Below are positions 11,093 through 24,100 of a stretch of 64,000 bases of DNA, piece by piece. Both the position numbers and the translations under genes were made by a program. Source of the stretch: Diploscapter coronatus (Eukaryota > Nematoda > Chromadorea > Rhabditida > Rhabditidae); the NCBI GenBank assembly GCA_964036155.1, contig OZ038422.1, forward strand, positions 85,769,201 through 85,833,200, read 5' to 3'. The notes under the pieces are model-generated. The model did not search any database. It saw nothing but the letters and a program-made list of their open reading frames with translations, and was not told the DNA's origin. Numbering within the stretch: the stretch's first letter is position 1; each line of letters starts with the position of its first letter.

Positions 11093-14000
11093 ATGTTTAT
11101 GATCCTTCTATTCATCAATGCATTCACCACGATCAGACCTGCCCAAGTCAATAAAAAGTAAGTAAACTTAACTCTCTGAGGTTATGCTTTGCTCAGGACA
11201 ACTTACAACACGACATTGATACGTTACACAACGAAGCTATTGGACACAATTTTGTTGAACCAAGACAAGAAACTTCGACCGCAGAATGATGGTGAGTTTG
11301 CATCACAAATAGCGAAAAAACGTCTTTTCAAAAGTGATTTTGAGAAGCTCCGAAACCAAATTTGCACACGCTTTTTGGTCTCCAAACTTTCGCAAATTCT
11401 GGGGGAAATTGACGAAACAGAGTAGTGAATAAAAGCCGAGAGATCAAAGCTTACGTTAAAAAATCGGGGAAGATTTCACGTGTTTTCGCGGGATGCCAGA
11501 AAGCTCACCAACAACGAAAATCCCTTCTACGGAAATCTCATTTGGCTGAGAAGTTAGCGACAATAAAAATGCCTCGTTAGCCGAAAAAAGCCTATTTTTG
11601 TTGATGGATTCGACGATTTTTTCTTTAAATCCAGAAAAATATCTAAAGCTGATTTCAGATGGATCACCACTCGTTGTTGAAATCGATATTCTGATACGTA
11701 GCATGGGGCCAATTTCTGAACAGAATATGGTATCCAATTGTTAATTCGAGTCCTTAGATTTACTCTGATCGCGTTTTATTAGGGTCTAGAGCTTCCAAAT
11801 AGTACCATAAAACTTGCTGATGATATTTTTATGCGAGTTTTATTTATTAGGGTCCTCCAATAAAAGTTATTCCAAATTTAGAAAAACTAGTTCAAAAACG
11901 AAGTTTTATTGGAAGGAAATTTAGGAATTTTCATTGGACTGTTACTTCCGACAGAAATGGTTGGACAAACGCCTGGCTTTCAATCAGGCCTATTCGTCCA
12001 AGCCCGAAATCCCACTTGCCTCAAAAATGCTGAAGGATATTTGGGGTAAATTGAAATTATGAAGGGACCAATGCACAGAAAAATTAATTTAGTTCCGGAT
12101 ACTTTCATACGAAATGGGCGGAAATCCTACTTGCACACTTTAACGGTCCCAAATATTCTATTTCGAGTTCGATACGATGGTCAGGTCCACGTCTCACAGA
12201 GGTGAACTTGATAAAAAAAATGCTATGTGATTTCTGCAAAGAACAAAAAATCTAGTCCCCGATATTGAAGCAATCAAAAATAAATTGAATCCGAAAATAT
12301 CTCGACCCATCTGACTTAAACCAGAAAAATCAGATCATGAGTACTTTTTTATGACTTTAGACTGACGATTCGATCCAGATGTCCTATGTATTTAAGGAAG
12401 TTTCCTATGGACATTCAAGTAAAAAAATATTTTAAAAATGAATTCGAATACATTTTAGGCCTGTCCGATAGAAATAGGCTCTTTGGGTTATTTTACCGAC
12501 GATATGGTCTATAAATGGAAGGATGTTGAGTATGAGGCCACCATGGGCAATATGTTGTCGCAGTATAAAATTCTAACAAAGCATAAAACAGCGATGAATT
12601 TGACAGATTCGAGATATCCGAATCGCAGTATGCAAATCATTTCTAGACCATTGATATTTGATCGTTTTCAGATTTATCCGTGCTCAAAGTCTACTTCAAG
12701 CTGCAGAGACAACAAGGGTGTGTGTGTATGTGCAGACCTAGGGAGGACTTAAGTTGTTAGGATGATCGTGCGACCTACCCTCTATATAATTTTCTTCATA
12801 AAAATTTGGTATCTCTAACATTAAATTGTCACAAAATTTCTCCATTCATGATGAAATCATAACCTAAATTTTGCTCGTGTGACCTATATCTTCCCGTATA
12901 TATCCTTGTTGAATTTGACTCAAATGCTCCCTAGGTCTGAGGGTGTGTAGAATTTTGCTAAATTGAGATGTTTTGACATTCAGATATTACGTACTCCAAA
13001 TCTACACTCCCTGCACACTATTAGTCGTCATGAGTTGGGTTTCCTTCTGGGTAAGCTCCAAAAGCAAAATTCGGAATAATTTTTGATTTTGATGAAGATC
13101 AACAAGGAAGCTTCTCCAGCTAGAGTGGCTCTAGGGATCATGACCGTTTTGAGTATGTCAACTTTGGGCTTTGGCCTGAGGACGGATCTACCGAAAGTCT
13201 CGCATCACACAGCTTTGGACATTTATATTTTGTTGGTTAAAATCGCTTCATTTTCGGCGAAGATACGAGCTTTCCAGATCATGTTTCGGCTTCGTCTTCT
13301 GCGCCATGATCGAGTATGCGGTGATCAATTACGCTCAGATTGTGTACATCAGGAAGCAGATCCACGATTTGCAGGGACTGGACTCAAATGCTGCGGTAAG
13401 TGTACCTTTTCAGGGACAAAGAACATTGTAGGCCTATTTCGGTTATTTGGAAACCGCGGACCACGAGATGCGAGAGACATAGCGTAAAATAGTATGGGTT
13501 AGGGTAGAGTATGAGGGATGATAGGCGTTTTTCCCACACTATTTCTCAATGTCTCGTGGTTTCACGCGGTTTCCAAGTTGCTCCTATTCTTTTTTAGATG
13601 GGCAACATCAACATATTTACGGCGGGTCTGATCAGCGCAAGGAAGAACACTTTGCAACTGGTGCGAAATATAGGGATAGTTGACAGGTTGATGTTTCAAT
13701 TTTCAGGACGACGATGACGTCAAACTAGCCGAAGAAAAAGCCCGACTCGAGGCGCTGCCCTGGTACAAGCGGATCTTCTTCAAGAACCAGAATACCTCCA
13801 GTTAGAACTTTCTCTTTTTGCAAAAATTTAAGAAGGGAAACGGAAAATTCAGTGTTCTATCGGATGGCGGTAAAAGCTGCGAAAGCAAGGAAGAAGTTAC
13901 GTATGAGGGATCCGGCAAAGGTTGAACTTCGCCTTGTTAAAACTTCAAAGAAATATTCTAGGTCGTGAATCGGATCGACAATTTCTCGAAAATCGTCTTC

Positions 14001-14117
14001 CCCTCATTATTCATTCTCTTTAATATCGCCTATCTTATAGCTTATCTTTATTATATCCCCGACGAAGTTGATGAACTACTGTATGCAATTGACAATGGAA
14101 CACCGAATAACTCTTAA
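11093..14117 (+). CDS. lgc-37: GABA-A-type chloride channel subunit (lgc-37-like)
   Basis: Fifteen exons sum to 1434 nt, giving 477 aa. Order: signal peptide (MFMILLFINAFTTIRP), extracellular domain with PLVVEIDILIRSMGPISEQ, WVPDTFIRNGRKSYLHTL, a Cys-loop with 13 intervening residues (CPMYLRKFPMDIQAC), TM1 (YVLQIYTPCTLLVVMSW), TM2 with PARVALGIMTVLSMST (the PAR anion-selectivity motif), TM3 (FGFVFCAMIEYAVINY), an acidic loop (LDDDDVKLAEEK) and TM4 (IVFPSLFILFNIAYLIAYLYY). Class features resemble the Haemonchus HG1 / C. elegans LGC-37 group, known to co-assemble with GAB-1. From memory the C. elegans genes are also neighbours, so this pairing is probably conserved synteny. Two introns carry MITE-like insertions. 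It ends 76 nt from the convergent gene at 14194. Confidence 0.85.
12733..12939. mobile_element. MITE family B, copy 1 (in lgc-37-like intron)
   Basis: Starts CAGACCTAGGGAGGAC and ends ATGCTCCCTAGGTCTG, a perfect 13-bp terminal inverted repeat (CAGACCTAGGGAG). At 207 nt it is the longest copy in the window and fills most of intron 12718-12983; the remainder is 59 nt, a normal intron size. Confidence 0.85.
13446..13581. mobile_element. MITE family A, copy 2 (in lgc-37-like intron)
   Basis: Ends TTTGGAAACCGCGG and CGCGGTTTCCAAGTTG; inner arms CACGAGATGCGAGAGAC and CAATGTCTCGTGG, and AAATAGTATGGGTTAGG against CACACTATTTC. The cleanest copy of the family. The host intron 13396-13597 is 202 nt, 66 nt without the element. 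Confidence 0.85.
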
Positions 14118-14193
14118 CCTCCATATAAGTTTAAAATAAAAGATTTTATTAGATTTTCGATTGAAATTTCTAAAGGAACCATTTTTCCTCTAA

Positions 14194-15301
14194 CTAACGT
14201 TTCGAGAGACGAGGGAATCCGAAACTCTGAAGAAAGTTCACGAAGAAGACGACGGTGAAAGTGGCGGTCGAATTGAAAAGAAGCAGCCAGAGAACGGAAG
14301 ACAGGAAGTCGAGACGAAGAGGAGATGACACGAACTGAAAAAATAGTAAAGAAATGCAGATTTTTAAAATTGATCACTTTTTAAAGAAATTGCGTGAAGC
14401 GATATTATCATTAATTTTTACTGGAAAATAATCTCACCAAAGTCTGCTGACCCTTCCAAAATTCCCTCCAATCATGCAGATAATACGACACTTCAAGGCT
14501 GACGGCGATTGAAGCTGGAAAATTGAAGGCATGAATTTATTTTCTGCAAAGAAAAAATATATTACAGGCAAAATTGAAGAAGACGAGTCCGCAAATGTTG
14601 GGAGTGACTTGATTGAGAGCCAGTGCCGTTCCGATGATGCAGATCGTGACGCCGATTTCGGCGAGCGAAATAAACTCGATCAGCGAATTATAGTTGTCGT
14701 GGCAGAACGGCCTGATTCAATGAAGCATCGAGTTTTAACGATAACTATGTCGACTTTTGGCAAACACTTCGATTTGAGCTTACTTATCTTGAAACTTTGC
14801 CCGATTCTGCTTCCCATCCGACAGTGAACATTTGATCCGATCGATGAAACCCACTTCGATACAACCAGAGGCATTCTGCTGGTAGCAAATTTGGGACGAT
14901 CTTAAAAAATTGTCTCTGATTTCAGATAGGAAAAAGAACTGCTTTCTGATCTACGAAAAAATAATAATTCTACCTACAGCCTCAATAAAAAAAACTCCGG
15001 CTCCAATCATTTTTATTGAAATGTCTCACGTTCAGATCTAGAGAGCACTTTCGTCAGGCGAAAAGAACTATAGGAGGATAAGTCGCAAGAAATTTCTGAC
15101 GATCATCCTCCCTAGGTCTACTTGCACTTGATGCTGCCTATAGCAGAATGGAAACGTCGATCGCTGACTGATCAGGACACCAATTAACAGTGACAATTGC
15201 AGCCAGCAGAAAATGGACAAGACGCTGCAAAATCTCGTTTTTGTTTTTTTTTCTGCTAAGAGTACCAGACGGCGAACTTCATTGTCAATAAATAATGTCA
15301 T
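14194..15301 (-). CDS. Unrecognised four-TM protein with conserved-looking extracellular cysteines
   Basis: Exons join in frame to a protein of roughly 200 aa. Exon 1 is exactly 60 codons (15301-15122) and carries TM1 (VLSIFCWLQLSLLIGVLI). A loop with four cysteines follows (FCYRQH, ASGCIEV, RIKCSL, PFCHDN). TM2 is LAEIGVTICIIGTALAL, TM3 is CGLVFFNFASIAV and TM4 lies in LSSVLWLLLFNSTATFTVV, ending LSKR. The topology of four TMs with a Cys-bearing first loop resembles claudin/Clc-like or tetraspan proteins, but I see no diagnostic motif, so the family is left open. The first intron begins with a MITE family B copy only two bases from the donor. Confidence 0.65.
15033..15120. mobile_element. 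MITE family B, copy 2 (in first intron of the four-TM gene)
   Basis: Reads CAGATCTAGAGAGCACTTTC at one end and GATCATCCTCCCTAGGTCT at the other, with internal TCGTCAGGCGAAAAGAACTA and GGATAAGTCGCAAG shared with the copies at 39434 and 46250. The splice donor of the host intron is gtagacctag, so the element end supplies donor positions from about +3. Confidence 0.8.
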
Positions 15302-16844
15302 TTCTCCGAAAATTTACATCAATTCCAATTTATTTCGTAAAACTCCATCCTCGTGCATTTTTAGCAAAATGAGTATTTTTTGTGACTGCAGATTTCTTTT
15401 TGATAAGCTGCATAATAAAATCCTTTTTGTTTTCATTCCGATGATTTTATTGTTTTCTCTGACAACTGTTTTACATTCTCCTGTTTTGCATGCGTTAGTT
15501 ATGCTTTTGTTCTTCGAACAGAAATACAGAGTTTTCAGTGAAAAATATTTTATGGTCTTGTGAATATGAAAATATATGGGTTGGGAAAGAAGCGTTGGTA
15601 GGGAGACGCAAATAGAAAAAAAACCATAGGTAAGCAGGAAAAAATGGGAACATTTGATTTTCAGATGAGAACAAAGATGTTGATCTCGCTCGAAGAGAAA
15701 AGTTTGAAAAATTGTAATTTATTTAGAAGGAATGATTTTCTGAAAGGAAGTTAGACTTCTTTCAGCAGTGGTGATTAGATAAAATAAAGCTGGACTTGAA
15801 AGGGTACGGGGAAAATAGAACACCACACCGATAGGATTTATGTACATAGGCAAATCAGTCAGACTTATCAAAATTGATCGATGCTTTAGATTCGAAAATA
15901 ATTTAGGTATTTTCTGGCATCGGTCAATTTTCGGATAAAATACACCAGTATAATGAATGGATCAGTAGATTGTGGTAGGTAGAAGGAGATGATTTTCGTG
16001 GATCAAACAAGGAAAATCAAGGCTAAATTGCATGAAAATAACGAACGTGAAATGCTAAATATGGTTATTTTACATGAGGTTGCGAGGAATATCGATAATT
16101 GTTAATGGGTTATATCATAGGGCTTTGAGCCCAGGAAATGTCGGATACAGGGCTGATTGGGGGTCGGAGCTTCAAATTTGAAAAATTCGGACCTCCGCTA
16201 ATCTTACCAAAATAAATCATTGAGAAACGTCGGAAATCGAGCAACTTTGGACAAAAAAGTATAAGAAAGATGAAAAGCGCCTTGTGAACAAAGAATTCAT
16301 TGCCTAATTCTCGAGAAAAACGTCGGTACTTTGGAACTATTTACAACGAAATATTACATCAAAATTAATTAGAACTAAGTCGCATTTTGCAGATTTTTGA
16401 TATCCACCTTGTTTGCTTTCGACAAAATACGCCTCAAATCTAACCGATAAAATGTTTATCCTGTTGATAAAGGATAAAAGCGAAAGACAGCAGGAACAAA
16501 CGGGGGTTCGACCAAACGTAAAAGTAAAACAGAAACGGAAACCAAAAACCGGGAATAGAAAACAGGAGTAATGAGACTTGTCTTTGGAAACAGAAAAGTC
16601 AAATCAAGCGTGTGAATCGAAACGATAAATTGATGATTGATGGAATGCGATAAACATGAATAAATATGAAGGAAGGTTTGGATGAAAGCGTGAAGGAAAC
16701 AAGTCGTGGAGTTCGGGATTTCGAATAAAAATTCCGACCTCCGAGATGGAAGGAATGAAGGTGCAATTTACATGCCCGATGTACTGTGGGATGTCAGCAG
16801 ATCAGGCGATAACGTGGGAATTCGAATTCGAATAACCACGATCC
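15302..16844. other. Intergenic, no gene seen
   Basis: About 1.5 kb between the four-TM gene and the end of the yippee-like gene. An antisense frame at 15213-15563 overlaps exon 1 of the four-TM gene and is a shadow. No RNA gene or repeat is obvious. Confidence 0.5.
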
Positions 16845-18156
16845 TCAGCTGATGCTTTTCCTCTTCTCGTCACTGCCCTCCCAGCCGTTGTCCTTGACCA
16901 TATGCGCCAGCTCGATGATGAATTTACCTTCCTTGTATTTTTGTGACGATTCATAGGCATGCTCCTGAAAATGTTCGAATTATTCTAAGTCGTAGACACG
17001 GCGGCTTAAGCCAGATTCTTGGTGTGCACCTTCATTAGTCAACATTTTGTTTGGACCTCTTTATACATTTTTAGAACATATTTCTTACAGAACACTCTTT
17101 CCATACAGTTGTCTTTTCATTTTGACTGAAAGTCCGCCTAGGTCCGCCTAGTTCTGATTATATTCTCCAAAATGATTCAATTAATTCGATATTCATTCGC
17201 AAGCGTTTCCAACTCGGACCTCATTTTCTCTCCATATTTCGTGCGAGCGCATTTTTGATGATCCCATTTCCGAATGTTTGTGTGCGGCGAGCCGGTCTTA
17301 TTGCGCTTTGAATATTCTAAGAGTTCTCACGAGACGACTTTGGTCAAAAATAGGGCTAATTTCAATCCAGCAACTCGGATTAAAGTCAGGCGGGATGTGA
17401 TTCTTGAACGTCGAATTTGGATCTATGAATCTCGGAATAAATTAGAGGCAGGAAGTGAGGTGGTGGTAACTTGAGAAAAGTCAATAAACATCTAGCCAAT
17501 GTAAAATCCAGCAAAAGAAAATCAATACTGTTGACTATGTCTACATTTCTGTAGCTCACTTCAAATATCGAAGAAAACGTGCTTACATATTTCCAACCGA
17601 GTGTTGTCTTGCAGCATTCGCAATAAATATCGGCTACAGTGTGGGCGCCAGTCAGAAGGATTCGCTCTTCAGCGGGACCACAACCAACGTTCACACTGAA
17701 GAATAGACACCATTCAAGATTCAGGAAAGTAGTTCTTTCTATTCTATCGAATTTAATGGAATAGGAATTTGGACGAAATAAAAAGAAAGACATGTCCATT
17801 AGTCCACTAGATTGTTGGGAAGAAATATGGACTCACACTGTAGTTACCATCCTCTTTTCTGGGAAACAGTATAGAGAAGAGGGTGGTGTAACTACAAGGA
17901 GCCAGAAATGTACATACACGGAATTGAAGAGGTAGGCTTTGCCCTGACTGCCTTGGAAGGATTTGGAGATGAGATCATTATGGGAGGCGAGGTTGGCTCG
18001 ACAGTGGATGCAACTGTAACAGCGGTCACCTTCGGGCAGATAGTGCTGGAATTGATCAATAAGCATGTCAATTTCCTGATCATATCCTCCTACCTGGAAC
18101 GTCTTGGCCTTCATTTTGGGCGTGTTTTCCTTCTGCGACGGCTCGAGGACTTTCAT
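16845..18156 (-). CDS. Yippee-like zinc-binding protein (YPEL1-4 type)
   Basis: Four exons (18156-18094, 18045-17918, 17695-17587, 16964-16845) give 139 aa. The core reads [20 protein letters not shown], then [65 protein letters not shown] and KDNGWE. It contains both CxxC pairs that bind one zinc and is very close to vertebrate YPEL1-4. An N-terminal extension ([14 protein letters not shown]) precedes MKAKTFQ and could be optional. Yippee proteins are nuclear or centrosomal, with roles in cell division reported in animals; the biochemical function is unsettled. Intron 1 is 48 nt, a multiple of three with no in-frame stop, so its retention would insert 16 residues. Confidence 0.92.
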
Positions 18157-21100
18157 CTTTGTGGTGGGGAACAACCAGTTCCGATACTTTGGCGCCAGCC
18201 TGCAAAACACTCGTTCTTCAGCTAATCACATCAGACCAAATAGACGACGAAAGCCGGCTGAGAAATGCAAGAAATCAACATGGATTTTGGAGGATCTCAG
18301 GATTATATGGGAAATCACGATGGAAGGGGGAGGAAGTTATACGGCGAAAAGAATGGGGATTTTCATCTGCACTTGAGCGCGAGAAAGGGGAAGTATGCAA
18401 TATCGGCGATTTCGCTCTCCTCCCATTCGGCTGCTGACCTCCGTACCAACCTATTCACCTAGAGGGCAAGCGCCAGGGACGAGGAGGAAGAGGGAGCAAA
18501 TGCGCTAGGGGAGTAGTGATGACTGAAAACTTGAAAATTCACTACTAGTCCCAAACGCGCGGCAAAGATGAACTCCATTCGTTCTATCGAATGCACTAAA
18601 AGTGCACGTCTCCTTTGCAAAGCCTACTACTCGGGGAGAAAGGAGGCAAAGAGAAAAGCGCATGGCTGGTCATATGAACTGGGGAGGGGATATTCGCTGA
18701 GAAGAAGACGAACATGACTGGGGAAGAAATGAAGAGGGGGATGAAGCTGTGGGCTAAAGAAGGAATCGTTCCCTTCTCTATCTGAGAAGGCAAAGCAGCG
18801 GTGATTGAGTGTCTGCGTTTTCTCTAGATTCTCTCAGATTCCTCGCATATTTTTCAGCTTTTCCTTAGCAGCCCCTTTTAAAGAAGTGCGTCACACGTTA
18901 TGTGCACCCTCTTTCAGCCAGTCGTTCGCATCTTTCGAAACGAACAGAAAACGGCGGCTAAGAATTAGGCGAAAATAAGTTACAATTACAGAAGAACAGG
19001 AAATTTCCCCTCCTCACATCAGCAGTTGCAATGGCAAATCACATGCTCTACACTCGAATACTTATTGCAATCCGTATAAAAAGAGCCCCTATATGAGTGA
19101 GAGAAAACGAGGAAGTTATTAGGTTTGAGTATGAAGAATAAATGGGAAACGGGACAGCAGAGGCAAGAAGGGAAGTGGAAAGTCATTTTTCTGTAGCAGC
19201 AAAAGCATAAACGACAAAATAAATGTTGATAAAGATGGAAAAAAGCGAGCTCGGTTCTATTCCACTTCAATCAGCTGACATTGTGGCGTATCGCAGCCGA
19301 ATTTTCTATTTGCCACAGGGGAAAAGGTTAGAGAAGGGAAAAGTGATAGAAAGAAAGACGAAAAGGGGAGAAAGAAAAGAGAAAGGAGAGAAAGAAAGGC
19401 TGACACGAAGTGGTGGCCGGTCAGCAGGGAAAGAGGCTGATGCACTCACGCGGCGGGGTGAGAGGAGATCAAGTGAATATTAATAATGAAAAAAGCTATT
19501 GGTTCTCACATAGAAAGGCGACATTATTCCGTTAAAGATTTAATCACTGCATAATTTCTTGAGAAGACACTTTGAGGATCAAAGTTCTTGAGGAAGAAAG
19601 ATGAAGTTGAGATGAAGCTTCTTCAGAAGCGGGAAGCGTTCACTTTCTTCGTTTGAAGGGTCAAATTCGCTTTCTTACGCTTCATCTCTCGATTCTCGAT
19701 TTCTTTGGTCACGCGCAGCTCTCACCTCCCTCCGCCTGTCTATGTCTTTTCCTTCCGTCTTTTTGCGCTCTTTGTTCCAGTTCGCCTTCCTTCTATTCTC
19801 CCGCTGCTGCCGTTCCAGGCACACACAACTCAACTGGAGTCGTGTCGAGGCGGCGTTGACAAAAACACTGGAATTAGAAGATAATGCGAAAGATAAGTCA
19901 GAATGGGGTCGGAAAATAGGAATCAGAGTCAGAATCAGGGTCGGAATTCGAGACAAAATTAGTGTTGGAACGAATCTAAGGTCGGTGTGTCGAAGTCAAA
20001 GAATGGTCAGATGTTGTCAGAACAAAGGCCAGAATCAAACACATAGTCATGCAAAGAGAAGGCAAGTAAATATCGATACAAGACACGGAGGTCGAACAAC
20101 TCTCGTTTCTCTGTCCCTTCCCCAGGGGAGTGAGCGAGTGTATGCACATGCGCCCCTCTGATCCTGTTTACATCGAAAGAACACCGCAAAGAGCCCGGAG
20201 AGCCTTCCATATTTCTGCAGCCGAAAAATACTCCCCAAACGGTTGCAAATTCACTTCTCGTTTCTATGAGGAAGGGCTTCCGAATTCTCTCAGCGATTTT
20301 GGTATTTATACGAGATGATTTGCTGTCTTAGAAGGGATATGGATAGAGTTAAAATTTGAAATTCCAAGTTTAGAGCAACCTCAGAAATTTCGGAGATCGT
20401 AACTCTACTCGGACGGATGGAAAATAATCTCAGCCTCAGATTTCCTGCTGATTATCTGATTACTGACTTTTCCCCCCATAACGCTATCACTCTCTCATTC
20501 TTTCAGCGCTGGTAAATGCACACAACAGACCTAGCGAACAAAAAACAAACACAGCCCCTGAGGCTATTTGAGATGGAGAACTGCCGGGAAATAGGTCGGA
20601 AAATTGAGAGCCGAAAAAGAGACAGAGAGGAAATTATTCACATTTCTCTCCGATCCAGGGGCACTGATAGTAAATATTATACGAGTCTGCACATATGCAC
20701 GAATGGCATAATATGAAGTAGACTATACGAAAAATATTCGCAAATCAATTTTTCGGAAAATCTGTTTCATTGCTAATTATAAAGGAGGAATTTCCAATGA
20801 TTTAAAATTCGAGCAGATTTCAATTGGACTATACGAAAATAATGTCAATGTGAATAGAATAAAGAGAGATATACAATTATTTTCCTTCTGTACACTTGTA
20901 AATAGGAAAAAAAAAACAGACGCTTCTCAAGAGATCTGACTGATTATTTTGGCCGCCGCACCACCGCAGTGCGACGACTAACTAATGCGACTCTAGCTTC
21001 AAGAGCGCACGCCAAAAATAGAACGGAATGCGAAAAGAGGCGGGGATCGAGATTATGCGAAAAGCTTGAAGCCGAAAGAGAGGAGCGGATATTTTGCCCA

Positions 21101-24100
21101 CGAGATCTTTTCGATTTCGATCCGAAGGAAGATTTCAGTGCAAAAATAATCTTTTAGATGCTCGGGAATAAACGAAATTCCGACTAATCTATGCTAATCA
21201 AGCCAAAATCGGAGTTTTCGATCAAAATTCAAATACTCAAACAGAACTTGCATACTTCTACTTGGTGATCATTGATGATAAGAAGACTTATAATTTTACA
21301 ACTATAAAATCAAGTCATATTAGGCAGAAGACAGCTGACGATAAAAAGGCTTGCGGCTGTGGAAAAAAGCAAAAGGGAAAAGATAAGAGATTACGAAGCA
21401 TCAGGGCAATTCAAGGATGGTCAACAACCTACGTAGATGCTTAGAAAATCATCAACTCGCAATTTGCTGCTATTTTCGGCAAAAGTTCTAATCCAAGTCT
21501 GATTCAAACTCGTGTTACTCCAAAAATAGGACTCTCTACCGACTGGACCACACAGATGCAGCAGCATTTAGTTGAAAGTGGAAGAGAAAATATTTGATGA
21601 AAGAAAATGTTCCTCTTATCAGACTAGAAAATCGGTAATTCCAACGAAGCAAGCACGCGAGAGGAGGGACTCATGACAAGAAACATGAAAAATACGGGGA
21701 ATTTTGCAATAAACATCCGCTCTAACATATGATCAATTGCATAACTATCAAAATGTGCTAAGAAACAGAAGACAATGTGAGAAAATGATCGCTTATTGAG
21801 ATAACAAAAAAATAAAATAATATTTTCTTCCTTTATATGATTGTTATCTTTCTGATCAAGTTTTGCCGAAAAACTTTGCACTCATCAGATTGTTTTTAGG
21901 GGTAAAAAAACTACCAAGTCGATAGTAGAATAGAGAGAGAGAGAAAATGAGATACACAAAAACTATGCTGAAGTTTCACATAGAAGAACTAAGCCGTGGT
22001 GCTAAAATATGGAAGAGTTAACTATGAATTCCGAACGACTTTTTGAAAATGGAAACTATGATAAAGAGTTTGTCTGGATGTTCTCATGTTCCAGGAGCAA
22101 AACATGTGATGTTTTTCTAGCCGTCTGTCAATTTTGCTCTCTAAACTGTTTCCCTCCCCTCTCGCGATATGCTTAGGACTTGCTCACCACAACACAAACC
22201 GATTATTATTTTTTTTGTTTTGTTTAAAATGATCCGTTAAATTTAAAATGCGGGAAAAATCGATTGGGGCAGCGACGAGAAAAGGTAAACAACTCTCCGG
22301 GTAGTCAGTTCTGAAAGTCACGCCTCTTGAATGAACTCATGGAATTGCCAGATGTGAGTGCACAGAGTCACATTCTGTCTATTAAATATAAAGGTTATTC
22401 CAGAAATTTGGAACACAAATAGAGGGCGTTTCAGTGTGTATTTGATTACAATTTGCATTCACTCTTACTGAATAATTGAGGACGCATAAATAGTCCGCCT
22501 TCAGCAGAAAAAGGAAATCTCAAATTGCGGCTTTTGCATTCGCGAGTATTTACAGAATGGGATGCATGCATGCATAATCTTTCATTTACCAGAGCGAAAT
22601 GTATATCAGCTGTATAATTCTAAAATATGCTAATTTTCTGAAAATACTTGAGAAATGATATAAGCAGCAAAAAATCAGACTCGTTATGACCTAAATTTCA
22701 TGCGTGAAACATTTCGAAGATCCCAGTTTCTGCGGAGGAGATAAAATCAATAGCCAAAGGAAAGATAGCTTTTTGTATATGAGGTTGTTGATCAAGCTTC
22801 GAAGATATAGGGATAAAATGTGATCAGGGATTAGGATAGCGGATATAGGGCTGAGGATGATCGGGTCAGGAGCAGGATGGCTGGATGCTGATGTGCTGCT
22901 GCAGAAAAACCGAGGGGACTTCCTCTCTTCAATGTGCCACGCAGTGTGCATTCTCAGCCAGCTGTCACTTTTGCCAAGCGCTATTTATAAAAAAAAAATG
23001 CCCCGGCGCGCAGAAACCTTTTTTGCTACTTTAATAAATACATAAAGAGCCCTGCAATCGGCCATAATTGGTCAGAGCTATAAATGGAAAAAAAAACTTG
23101 TTGTTCAAAAAGTTCCAACTCAATTCTACAACTGAAAAATGAGGTTGAAGTAGATTTATGAGATTTATCGAAGTTAAAATGCAATTTTCAACACATAGCA
23201 AATATTTTGCATGCATGATAAACGATAAGAAGAGAGCCATAAGGCGTCGAGTATTCTGCAATGCGAATATTTATTTGCAGGACGTATTTTTAGCTGCAAC
23301 TATGTCAGCTGAGAGCAAAGAAACGCAAGTTGCAAGGAAGCTGAGGAAAGACGGGCAGAAAGGAGGCGCCTCACGTGAAAGACGCTCCAGACTAATTTGG
23401 ACAAATAGAGCGAATGCGGGCAATTAGAGTAGACAGAAGGAAATTGCCTGGGGCTGAGGAAAAATGTTCGAACACAAATTGAAGCGCGCAAAGCACATGA
23501 TGCCTTTGTGTGACAGAGACAATCTAATTAGAGGGGAATTACAGATATCACGCCTTTTCAAGAAATGCGAATTCTGTAATGACGATGCAGAGAAGAATGG
23601 GAGGAGCTTCTTTCTCGCCTTAGGGAAGAAGCGAGAGAAGACCACGACCACAAAACCATGCGCTACTGCAGAGGTTGTATTTTTGGGGGTGTTGGATTAA
23701 TTGACAAACAGAAGAGGTGGACAAGAGATAAATCATCTGCGTACATCGAAATCAGCGAAATGACCTAGAAATGAGCGGACGAACGGCTAGGGTCTCGGTC
23801 GGGGATAAGACGAAACGAGTCTACAAGGCAGCTGGCAATCAGCGGACGAAGGTCTCTGTGTGTGACAGACTGACACACAAAGGGGATGACCTCGATCTGT
23901 GTTTTGCAGGCGAATTTAAAAATGCCGCCAAATCATCGAACAAAAGTTTTAAATATTGAGCGAAAATAAGTCAAAAAGATACAAACTCATAGCCATAGAT
24001 AAATCCTTGAATTCTACCAGGAAAAACGAGCCAATTTGTGAACCAGAAGACATTTCATGCAGGAGAATTGCATCATTCTAGACGCGGCTGACAGCTGTAC

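Noticed and set aside
19653..20238. Frames up to 139 codons on both strands
   Set aside because: Biased composition only; opposite-strand frames equally open; no recognisable motif.
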